Positions 7,391-13,586 of a DNA stretch of 14,431 nt are shown here, in pieces. Every line of letters begins with the position of its first letter. Within the stretch, counting starts at the first letter, position 1. The DNA is from Bacillota bacterium (lineage in GTDB: Bacteria; Bacillota; Dethiobacteria; DTU022). The notes under the pieces were generated by a model that searched no databases, was not told the DNA's origin, and saw only the letters and a list, made by a program, of their open reading frames with translations. The stretch spans positions 1-14,431 of the forward strand of contig JAAYGO010000071.1 in the NCBI GenBank assembly GCA_012727685.1, written 5' to 3'. The position numbers were made by a program, and so were the translations under genes.

Positions 7391-7410
7391 CCCCCCTGCA
7401 AAGAGGGGGG
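7391..7410 (-). repeat. CCCCCC/GGGGGG hairpin between rplT and ktrB
   Basis: Six Cs at 7391-7396 and six Gs at 7405-7410 flank an 8-nt loop. In the minus-strand transcript this gives a strong 6-bp GC hairpin about 33 nt before ktrB. The bases after it (TAAGCTG) are not a U-tract. It may be a processing or stability element, or a partial terminator. A related palindrome lies on the other side of ktrB (5959-5971). Confidence 0.45.
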
Positions 7411-7442
7411 ATCGCCATGAAAATCTGGAAAAAGTACGGAAG

Positions 7443-7796
7443 CTAGATGTTCTCTTTGGCCACCTTTGCCAGTCGTTCAAATCCCGGCATATCGTTTACA
7501 GCCATATCGGCCAGCATTTTCCGGTTAATCTGCACTTCGGCTTTCCTTAAGCCGTTGATAAAGCGGCTGTAGGAAAGCCCCTGGGTCCGGGCTGCGGCGT
7601 TAATACGGGCGATCCAGAGCTTGCGAAAGTCGCGTTTGCGCTGCCGCCGGTCCCGGTAAGCATAGAGCAGCGATTTCATCACCTGCTGGTTAGCAATCCT
7701 GAACCGCTTACTGGTAACACCAAAATAACCCTTGGCCAGTTTTAAAATCTTTTTCCGCCTCTTGCGGGCGATCGGACCTCTTTTTACCCGAGGCAT
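7443..7796 (-). CDS. rplT: Large ribosomal subunit protein bL20
   Basis: L20 binds 23S rRNA early in 50S assembly and in Firmicutes also represses its own operon through the infC leader. The 117 residues are full length. The basic N-terminal tail (MPRVKRGPIARKRRKKILKL) and the segments YAYRDRRQRKRDFRKLWIAR and LSYSRFINGL are diagnostic. The start is ATG with AAGGAGGG upstream. It is the third gene of infC-rpmI-rplT, 39 nt after rpmI. Confidence 0.98.
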   Translation of the reverse strand: MPRVKRGPIARKRRKKILKLAKGYFGVTSKRFRIANQQVMKSLLYAYRDRRQRKRDFRKLWIARINAAARTQGLSYSRFINGLRKAEVQINRKMLADMAVNDMPGFERLAKVAKENI

Positions 7797-7835
7797 CGCC
7801 AGCCCTCCTTTCTTATTGCAACCCTTTCTGCATGG

Positions 7836-8027
7836 CTAGGGCAACAACTGTTGTACTCTTTTTAAATCAGAAGCGCTCACTATGGTAGACTTGCGCAACC
7901 TTCTCTTACGGCTGGGGCTCTTTTTCTCCAGAAGATGACTGCCGCAAGCGCGAAAGCGCTTGATTTTCCCCCCGCCTGTTTTTTTAAATCGCTTGGCTGC
8001 ACCCCGGTGGGTTTTCATTTTGGGCAT
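7836..8027 (-). CDS. rpmI: Large ribosomal subunit protein bL35
   Basis: This is a small, very basic 50S protein of 63 residues, about the usual 64-65. The N-terminus MPKMKTHRGAAKRFKKTGGG and the ending DLKRVQQLLP are typical. The start is ATG with GGGAGGAA about 6 nt upstream. It lies 20 nt after infC and 39 nt before rplT, the standard operon order. Confidence 0.98.
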   Translation of the reverse strand: MPKMKTHRGAAKRFKKTGGGKIKRFRACGSHLLEKKSPSRKRRLRKSTIVSASDLKRVQQLLP

Positions 8028-8047
8028 GTCTATTCCTCCCTACTAGA

Positions 8048-8557
8048 CTAGGACTTTGGGGCCAGAATCATAATCATATTGCGCCCTTCCAACTTGGGCA
8101 TCCGCTCCACGACAGCACAATCTTCGAGGTCAGTCGCAATCTGCTGGAGCAGGCGCTCGGCAATTTCCGGGTGGGTGATCTCCCGCCCCCGGAACATCAC
8201 TGTTACCTTGACCTTGTCACCGGCCTGCAGGAAAGTGCGGCTCTTCTTTGTTTTGACGTCAAGGTCATGCTTCTCGATGTTCGGGCGCACCTTCGTCTCT
8301 TTGATGGTGGTCATTTTTTGATGCTTGCGCGCTTCCCTTTCCCGCTTGCTCTGTTCATATTTATATTTCCCATAATCCATGAGGCGGCAAACGGGGGGAC
8401 GTTCGTTGGGCGCCACGTTAACCAGGTCCAACTTTTTTTCCCGGGCAAGGGCGAGCGCTTCATCAATTTTCATCACTCCAAGCCGGCTCCCGTCGCTGTC
8501 GATCACCAGCACTTCCCGGGCAATAATTTGCTCATTGACGAACAAATTCTTGCTAAT
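8048..8557 (-). CDS. infC: Translation initiation factor IF-3, with AUU start
   Basis: IF3 binds the 30S subunit, checks start-codon and initiator tRNA pairing, and blocks early 50S joining. The N-domain (VNEQIIAREVLVIDSDG, VAPNERPPVCRLMDYGKYKY) and C-domain (EIAERLLQQIATDLEDCAVV, ending MIMILAPKS) are complete; the length is 169. The start is ATT at 8557-8555. It gives the family N-terminus ISKNLFVNEQI, has GGAGGTG 6 nt upstream, and is preceded in frame by TAG (8560-8558). A TTG at 8545 would cut four conserved residues and has no ribosome binding site at proper distance. IF3 acts against its own AUU start in E. coli, so self-repression is expected. Confidence 0.97.
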   Translation of the reverse strand: MSKNLFVNEQIIAREVLVIDSDGSRLGVMKIDEALALAREKKLDLVNVAPNERPPVCRLMDYGKYKYEQSKREREARKHQKMTTIKETKVRPNIEKHDLDVKTKKSRTFLQAGDKVKVTVMFRGREITHPEIAERLLQQIATDLEDCAVVERMPKLEGRNMIMILAPKS

Positions 8558-8569
8558 CTATTTCACCTC
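8555..8569 (-). promoter_or_regulatory. infC ribosome binding site and AUU start codon
   Basis: GGAGGTG (8569-8563 region) is a strong Shine-Dalgarno site 6 nt before the ATT codon, with an in-frame TAG directly before it. This pairing decides the infC start and is the classic arrangement for IF3 autoregulation. Confidence 0.9.
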
Positions 8570-8726
8570 CCCATCTATTTCTTGAACCAATGATTAAAAC
8601 AATAAAGAGCAGGCTTCACCACCTGCTCTGATCATCTAATTCGAAAGATTGATGGCTACCCTGCTAGCTGTGCGCTGCCGGCACGCCTCAGGGTGAGAAG
8701 CGGTGGCTTCTGCTTGCATCATATTT
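8558..8726 (-). ncRNA. Structured infC-rpmI-rplT leader (L20-leader-like attenuator)
   Basis: The roughly 170-nt leader begins with a hairpin AGAAGC-CACC-GCTTCT (8711-8696) followed by CACCC, a signature I recall from Firmicute infC leaders. It ends in a terminator hairpin at 8629-8606. The CTTC(T)CACC strand (8700-8692) can pair with GGTGGTGAAG (8623-8614) in the terminator, giving an antiterminator alternative, and the CCACC loop can also contact GGTGG. In B. subtilis, L20 promotes termination in this leader. The structures are read by eye; the L20 role is inferred from homology of position. Confidence 0.75.
8596..8629 (-). terminator. Attenuator terminator in the infC leader
   Basis: AGAGCAGG (8629-8622) and CCTGCTCT (8613-8606) make a perfect 8-bp stem with an 8-nt loop, followed by TTATTGTTTT (8605-8596). 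It lies about 40 nt before the infC start, downstream of the infC promoter, so it must be conditional. Confidence 0.85.
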
Positions 8727-8732
8727 TCTTTG

Positions 8733-8761
8733 AATATATCAAAAAAATACCATCAGGTCAA
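8733..8761 (-). promoter_or_regulatory. SigA-type promoter of infC-rpmI-rplT
   Basis: -35 TTGACC (8761-8756), a 17-nt spacer and -10 TATATT (8738-8733). The -35 starts one base after the thrS stop codon. Predicted transcription start is near 8726, directly before the structured leader. Confidence 0.8.
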
Positions 8762-8762
8762 T

Positions 8763-10511
8763 CTATTTTTTTAATTTGATCTCTTCTTCAAGGGCGGCAA
8801 TAAAACCGCTTAACGGGGAGGAGCCCTGGTCGCCGGCATCGCGGTGCCGCACCGCCACCAGCTTCGCCTCCTGCTCGCGGTCGCCTACAACCAGCATGTA
8901 GGGAATTTTCCTGAGCTGGGCTTCCCGGATTTTGTAGCCGACCTTTTCGTTGCGATCGTCCAGCTCTGCCCGGAGAGAAGCCTCCTGCAAGGTGTGATAA
9001 ACCTCCTGCCCGTAGGCGTGATGCCGCTCGGTGATCGGGATCACCACGGCCTGTACCGGCGCCAGCCAGGCCGGAAAGGCGCCGCCGTAATGTTCGATCA
9101 CCATGGCCAGGAAACGCTCCAGCGAGCCGTAGATCACGCGGTGAATCATCACCGGGCGGTGCTTCTGCCCGTCTTCGCCGATATAGGTCAGGTCGAATTT
9201 CTCCGGCATCTGAAAATCAAGCTGGATGGTGCCGCACTGCCAGCTCCGCCCCAGGGAATCGGTCAGGTGAAAATCGATTTTCGGGCCGTAAAAGGCCCCG
9301 TCGCCGGGATTGATCTGGTAGGGGATACCCTTGTCCTGCAACACCTTTTCCAGGATGGCGGTGGCGTGCTCCCACTGCTCCACGCTGCCCATGGCTTTTT
9401 CCGGGCGGGTGCTAAGCTCCACCCGGTATGCAAAGCCGAACTGCCGGTAAAAGCGATCGATCAGGGCGATCACCCCGGCAACCTCCGCCTCTTCCTGGCC
9501 GGGGCACATGAAAATATGGGCATCGTCCTGGGTAAAGCTGCGCACGCGGGTGAGGCCGTGCAGGGTCCCCGACGGCTCGTGCCGGTGCACCTGCCCCAGC
9601 TCGGCGATGCGCCGGGGCAGATCACGGTAGCTGTGCATGCGCGAGCGATAGACCAGCATGGCGCCGGGGCAGTTCATCGGCTTGATGGCATAGTTCTGCC
9701 CATCGATGGTGGTAAAGTACATGTTTTCCCGGTAATGGTCCCAGTGGCCGGAATGCTCCCACAGTTCCCGGTTTAAAATGAGCGGAGTCTTGATCTCCTC
9801 GTAACCGGCGCGCCGGTGTTCCTGGCGCCAGAAATCGATTAACTCCTGCCAGATGATCATGCCGTTGTTGTGCAAAAACGGAAAACCGGGACCGGCTTCC
9901 TGCAGGCTGAACAGGTCCAGCTCGCGGCCCAGCTTGCGATGATCCCGCTTTTTGGCCTCTTCCAGCTTGGCCAGGTATTCCTGGAGCTGCTCCTCTGAAG
10001 GAAAGGAAGTGCCGTAGATCCGTTGCAGCATCGGGTTTTTCTCGCTGCCGCGCCAGTAGGCTCCTGCCAGCCCGGTCAGCTTGAATGCCTTGATTTGACC
10101 GGTATGCTCCAGGTGCGGGCCGGCGCAAAGATCGGTAAACTCGCCCTGCGTGTAGAAGCTGATCACCGCATCATCAGGAAGATCGTTGATGAGCTCGAGC
10201 TTGTAGGTCTCCCCTCTTTCCCGGAAGAAGGCAAGCGCCTCCTCTCTGCTCATCTCGTGCCGCTCGATGGGAAGCCTTTCCTTGATGATCTGCTTCATTT
10301 CCTCCTCGATACGCGGCAGTTCATCGGCCGAGATCGGCTCTGCAAATTCAAAATCGTAATAAAATCCGTTTTCTATCGCCGGGCCAATCCCCAGCTTGAC
10401 CCCGGGGTATAAGCGCTTTACCGCCTGGGCCAGGACATGGCTGGTACTATGGCGATATCTGTTTGCCCCTTCCGGGGTATTAAAATCAATTGCCGGATCG
10501 CTGTATCCCAT
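8763..10511 (-). CDS. thrS: Threonyl-tRNA synthetase lacking the N-terminal TGS domain
   Basis: ThrRS charges tRNA-Thr in the cytoplasm and clears mischarged Ser-tRNA-Thr. At 582 residues it is about 55-60 shorter than usual. The protein begins right at the N2 editing domain: HSTSH (21-25) and LCAGPH (C129, H133) supply the editing residues. The class II core has the zinc ligands C281, H332 and H457, motif 2 around VHRHEPSG and motif 3 near YGSLERFLAM. The anticodon-binding domain fills about 485-580. The N1/TGS domain is absent. An in-frame TAA lies 15 codons upstream and ytxC ends only 101 nt away, so there is no room for it. The start is ATG; GGAGG stands far off at 15 nt, with a closer AAGGA. 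There is no T-box; it has its own promoter. Confidence 0.95.
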   Translation of the reverse strand: MGYSDPAIDFNTPEGANRYRHSTSHVLAQAVKRLYPGVKLGIGPAIENGFYYDFEFAEPISADELPRIEEEMKQIIKERLPIERHEMSREEALAFFRERGETYKLELINDLPDDAVISFYTQGEFTDLCAGPHLEHTGQIKAFKLTGLAGAYWRGSEKNPMLQRIYGTSFPSEEQLQEYLAKLEEAKKRDHRKLGRELDLFSLQEAGPGFPFLHNNGMIIWQELIDFWRQEHRRAGYEEIKTPLILNRELWEHSGHWDHYRENMYFTTIDGQNYAIKPMNCPGAMLVYRSRMHSYRDLPRRIAELGQVHRHEPSGTLHGLTRVRSFTQDDAHIFMCPGQEEAEVAGVIALIDRFYRQFGFAYRVELSTRPEKAMGSVEQWEHATAILEKVLQDKGIPYQINPGDGAFYGPKIDFHLTDSLGRSWQCGTIQLDFQMPEKFDLTYIGEDGQKHRPVMIHRVIYGSLERFLAMVIEHYGGAFPAWLAPVQAVVIPITERHHAYGQEVYHTLQEASLRAELDDRNEKVGYKIREAQLRKIPYMLVVGDREQEAKLVAVRHRDAGDQGSSPLSGFIAALEEEIKLKK

Positions 10512-10536
10512 TTCCTTTTCCGAAGCCCTCCTTGCC

Positions 10537-10584
10537 GGCCGCTGCCTTTGATAACAGTCTTATCATAAAACTTAAGCAGCGGCC
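10537..10584. repeat. Nested inverted repeats inside the thrS promoter
   Basis: The outer arms GGCCGCTGC (10537-10545) and GCAGCGGCC (10576-10584) are perfect 9-mers separated by 30 bases. An inner perfect pair, TGATAA (10549-10554) and TTATCA (10560-10565), lies in the loop and overlaps the -10. The outer right arm lies in the promoter spacer next to the -35. This looks like an operator or a DNA/RNA structural switch; no U-tract follows, so it is not a standard terminator. Confidence 0.7.
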
Positions 10585-10591
10585 CTGTCAA
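10562..10591 (-). promoter_or_regulatory. SigA-type promoter of thrS
   Basis: -35 TTGACA (10591-10586, perfect), an 18-nt spacer and -10 TATGAT (10567-10562). It gives a leader of about 45 nt. It lies in the 101-nt gap between ytxC and thrS and is embedded in nested inverted repeats. Confidence 0.75.
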
Positions 10592-10612
10592 GGGACGGGC
10601 TCCGCAGGATCT

Positions 10613-11512
10613 TTAGGGATTGGTTTGATCGGAGCTCACCAGGTGAATCCGATCCTGGCGGCAGTTGATGCAATTGTCACAAAAAAAGAGGCGGCGCCCG
10701 AAAATGCGCCGCAGCGTGTCGACTGCCCGGGGATAGCGAGGCAATACATTCTGGTGCAGCATAATCTGCCGGGGGGCAACGGATACGAGCATGCTCACCA
10801 GGATATCCTCGTAATCGCTCTCCCCGTCATAATCATCCAGGTCGAATTCTTCCCATTCCCGCGGATCGATTTTTTTAAAATGCTGGTCCGCGATCTGAAA
10901 CTGGCCCCTTTCATCGACTGATAAATGGATCAGATCGATTTTTGGCTGTTGCATCTCTAAAAAATACTTCAACAGCCGCACAAATTCACGGTACTCCTTC
11001 TCGGTAAGGTAACCTTCGACCGCGTCATCAATGATGCTTTTGAGTTCCTTCAGGTAATCGGGCAACCGGAAGATGATAAATCCCTCGATATTAAGATGGT
11101 CATGCCCTTGCAGGTAGTCGTTGAGCCTGCGGGCAATGACCTCCTGGAAAGTCTCCTGGCGCTGCTGCAAAGGTTCCTTGGCCAGATTCCGCCGCGCCAG
11201 GGAGAGAATCGCTTCCCTCTCTTCCTTCCGGAAATAGAAGTAATTATAGCGAAGCAGGTCCTGAAGCAGGTAATCCCGCAGATCACAGGTGATGAACTTG
11301 CTGATTAAGGATGAGATTAATGATTCCGCAACACCGGTCCGATCAGCAGCCGTTTGAGGCCATTGGATCAAAAGGTAAAGCATCTTTCCCGCTTTACCGC
11401 AATCGCGCCAGTTATGGCATAACTGTATGTTGTTTAAACAAGCGCTTCCCTGCTCCAGCCGGCGCTGTAAGAGAGCAAAAGAGCGCTTGAGTATAAGCAA
11501 AAAAATTTTCAC
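10613..11512 (-). CDS. ytxC: YtxC-family putative sporulation protein
   Basis: This belongs to the YtxC-like family found in endospore formers; no biochemical function is established to my knowledge. In B. subtilis ytxC also lies directly before thrS, which supports the call. The 299 residues show the conserved central block (about 130-195: NIEGFIIFRLPDYLKELKSI, YLTEKEYREFVRLLKYFLEM), an acidic patch (WEEFDLDDYDGESDYED) and a C-terminal cysteine cluster CDNCINC that could bind metal or form a disulfide. There is no signal peptide; the short hydrophobic start is not a clear membrane segment. The start is GTG, with GGAGGA 7 nt upstream. A CATATAAT box precedes it. Confidence 0.85.
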   Translation of the reverse strand: MKIFLLILKRSFALLQRRLEQGSACLNNIQLCHNWRDCGKAGKMLYLLIQWPQTAADRTGVAESLISSLISKFITCDLRDYLLQDLLRYNYFYFRKEEREAILSLARRNLAKEPLQQRQETFQEVIARRLNDYLQGHDHLNIEGFIIFRLPDYLKELKSIIDDAVEGYLTEKEYREFVRLLKYFLEMQQPKIDLIHLSVDERGQFQIADQHFKKIDPREWEEFDLDDYDGESDYEDILVSMLVSVAPRQIMLHQNVLPRYPRAVDTLRRIFGRRLFFCDNCINCRQDRIHLVSSDQTNP

Positions 11513-11696
11513 CGGGCTTCCTCCTCTCTGCTTTATTATATGAGAAAGCCCGGGAATGTAATACCGGCGTAAAAAATAGAGTTGAACCCTGTTGTTGAAG
11601 CTGTCGCTCCGGCTCTCAGCAACAAAAAGCCAAAGATATTTTTATTCCCCATCATGCTGCCCCACACAATGAGAAATAGGAGTATAAAGTTAAGAT
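11513..11696 (-). promoter_or_regulatory. ytxC upstream region with a possible sigma-E or sigma-A -10 box
   Basis: This 184-nt gap separates the lipid kinase stop from ytxC. On the minus strand CATATAAT lies at about 11545-11538. It matches a sigma-E-like CATACAAT box (one difference), with GTATTAC about 15 nt before it as a loose -35. Its TATAAT also fits a sigma-A -10, but no good -35 is present. A TTGTTG/CAACAA inverted repeat with an inner CTG/CAG pair lies further upstream without a clean U-tract. Promoter identity is inferred. Confidence 0.4.
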
Positions 11697-12623
11697 CTAA
11701 CCCTGCACCAGGAGGGCGCGGGGGAGGAGCTCGATCTCTACCGGGGCGCAGCCGGGCTGCTCGCCGTCCAGTTCAAGGAGGGTCGGGTCTTTGGCGGTAA
11801 CCGTGACCTTGCGGCCGCGCAGGGCGGTAATCTTGGGATGGCTTAAATGGGAGCCACGGTATACTTTGGGTAAATTGAAAAGGAGAGAGATTTTACCCAT
11901 ATTCTGCAGAATGATGATGTCAAAGAGGGCGTCATCCATCTCCGCATGGGGCGCGATGCACATCCCGCCGCCAAAGTAGCGCCCGTTTCCAATGACCGCC
12001 ACGGTCAGGGGAGCATCGCAGACCAGACGATCATCCACGGTTACAGCCATTTGCCGGTTGCGATAGAGCAGCAGGCTGGCCACGGTCCCCCAGAGGAATG
12101 AGATAAAGCCGCCCAGGGCTTTGCTGGTGCGGTTAACCCTGGCCACCGTGTCGCCGTCCAGGCCCAGTCCGGCCACATTGATAAAATACCGCGTTTGCAT
12201 GCTGCCGTCATGCCCGGTAAACTTTACCCGGCCCACGTCGATGGGACGGCGGGAAGCGCGTGCCAGGTGGCGCACCGCTGCTTCCGGTTCCCGGGGAATG
12301 CCCAGGGTCCTGATTAAATCACAGCCGGTGCCGATGAAAATAAAGGCGATGGCCGCCCCTTCCCGCACCGGGCCGGAGGCGGTAAAAAAGCCGTTGGCCA
12401 CCTCGTTTGCGGTACCGTCGCCGCCGACGCTGATGATCAGATCATACCCTCTTTCCAGCATCTGCCGGGTATGGACGGTGGCGTCACCGGGCCCCCCGGT
12501 TAAATATGTATCAAAATCAATTCCTTCCTGCGCCAATAACCTGGCGATTTCCGGCCAGCGCCTGGCGGTGGCGCCGTTGGCGGAGGCGGGATTTACCACC
12601 GCCGCAACTTTTTTCGGGGTCAT
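11697..12623 (-). CDS. Diacylglycerol kinase family lipid kinase (DagK/YegS/LCB5 type)
   Basis: This is probably a soluble or peripheral membrane kinase that phosphorylates diacylglycerol or a related lipid, recycling it to phosphatidic acid; the true substrate cannot be told from sequence. The 308 residues match the family. The nucleotide-binding motif SVGGDGTANEVANG is at 66-79. The second conserved loop reads GTGCD (98-102), where most members have GTxND, so C101 replaces the usual Asn. FINVAGLGLDGD (148-158) and ELDGE (284-288) are the other conserved blocks. The ATG start lies 7 nt after the methyltransferase stop, and its GGAGT ribosome binding site overlaps the end of that gene, so the two are translationally coupled. 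Confidence 0.88.
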   Translation of the reverse strand: MTPKKVAAVVNPASANGATARRWPEIARLLAQEGIDFDTYLTGGPGDATVHTRQMLERGYDLIISVGGDGTANEVANGFFTASGPVREGAAIAFIFIGTGCDLIRTLGIPREPEAAVRHLARASRRPIDVGRVKFTGHDGSMQTRYFINVAGLGLDGDTVARVNRTSKALGGFISFLWGTVASLLLYRNRQMAVTVDDRLVCDAPLTVAVIGNGRYFGGGMCIAPHAEMDDALFDIIILQNMGKISLLFNLPKVYRGSHLSHPKITALRGRKVTVTAKDPTLLELDGEQPGCAPVEIELLPRALLVQG

Positions 12624-12630
12624 GCCGCGA

Positions 12631-13485
12631 TCACTCCTTTAAGACTTTGCGCCGCATTGTTGATCTATCGTTATTGCCGCAATTTTTAAAAATCAGCAGA
12701 TACTCATGGATCTTGTTCACCCGGAAAACCGAGGGGAAGCCCAGCGGGCGCAGCCGGTTGTATTCTTCATGGCGATCCCAGATGATGATATCGTCGAGGG
12801 TCAGGCCGGTCTCCGCCAAGGCGGCGCTGAGATCCATGTGGAGAGGGTAAAAGCGTTCTTTTTTGCGCAGATCCATGACCACAACCACGCAGTGGCGCCC
12901 CGGTTTCAGGACAGCGGCGACCCGGGCGAAAACAAGCTGCAGCTCGCTTAAAAATGCCGGGTACTCATCCGTCAGCCCCAGATCGGCGCTGTCATCCCCG
13001 TAGAAGCGGTTGGCGCGGCGATCCGCGGTGCGGCGCTCTTTAAGGATGTTCCAGTACGGCGGGGAGGTCAAAACAAAGTCCACGGAGCCGGGGGCGAGGT
13101 ATTGATCAAGGCGGCGGGCATCGGCGACGATAAACTGCGGTTCCGGCGCCGCGCCGCCACTGTTTTCTCCCTCTACTCCCTCGGCGGCCAGCCGCCGGTA
13201 GAAAAGGGCACGGTAATGCTCGTAAAGCTCCACCCCGATTCCCCGCCGCCCGAGCTTGCACGCACCGATCAAAGTGGTGCCGCTTCCGGCAAAGGGATCC
13301 AGCACCACTTCGCCCGGTCCGCCGGTAAAAATTTGAATACATCTTTCCGCCAGCGCCACCGGAAAAGAGGCGGGATGGCCCAGGCGAGCCTCGCCAGCGC
13401 TTTTCTTCAGATCGCTCCAGACACTGATGCTGTAACGGGTCCAGGTCTTACCGTCCAACTCATTGCAGCGCCGCTTTTTTCTCAC
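12631..13485 (-). CDS. Orphan N4-cytosine/N6-adenine DNA methyltransferase
   Basis: This is an AdoMet-dependent amino-methyltransferase of the N4/N6 class, 284 residues. The AdoMet site comes first: HPASFPVALAERCIQIFT then motif I DPFAGSGTT (63-71) and GIGVEL. The catalytic motif IV TSPPYW follows (140-145). Motif I before motif IV is the reverse of the common beta-class order, so the domain is permuted. TSPPYW is frequent in m4C enzymes, but m6A cannot be excluded. No endonuclease or specificity gene is nearby, so it looks solitary, with a regulatory or protective role possible. The start is GTG with only a weak ribosome binding site. It lies 101 nt after the DUF2207 gene and is coupled to the lipid kinase. 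Confidence 0.87.
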   Translation of the reverse strand: MRKKRRCNELDGKTWTRYSISVWSDLKKSAGEARLGHPASFPVALAERCIQIFTGGPGEVVLDPFAGSGTTLIGACKLGRRGIGVELYEHYRALFYRRLAAEGVEGENSGGAAPEPQFIVADARRLDQYLAPGSVDFVLTSPPYWNILKERRTADRRANRFYGDDSADLGLTDEYPAFLSELQLVFARVAAVLKPGRHCVVVVMDLRKKERFYPLHMDLSAALAETGLTLDDIIIWDRHEEYNRLRPLGFPSVFRVNKIHEYLLIFKNCGNNDRSTMRRKVLKE

Positions 13486-13586
13486 GTTATTCTCACTCTT
13501 TGTTTATCCTTATCAATCCAGGGCCAGGCCCAAACCGGTCCTTATTTTTACTGCCACCTTTATATTTTCTTGGCCCGGCGCTCCAG

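Noticed and set aside
7359..7418. Upstream start of ktrB at 7418
   Set aside because: The added residues are encoded partly by the GC hairpin, and a good GGAGG site precedes ATG 7358.
7359..7442. c-di-AMP (ydaO-type) riboswitch before ktrB
   Set aside because: Such riboswitches control K+ transporters in Firmicutes, but the 84-nt gap is too short and lacks the conserved motifs.
8844..9776. Plus-strand ORF (310 codons) opposite thrS
   Set aside because: It is an antisense shadow of thrS; the minus-strand frame carries all ThrRS motifs.
10512..10612. T-box before thrS
   Set aside because: The T-box core GGTGGTACCGCG is absent and the gap is far too short for Stem I.
13486..13586. Terminator between the DUF2207 gene and the methyltransferase
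   Set aside because: Only short GGCC-type repeats are seen, with no stable stem followed by a U-tract.
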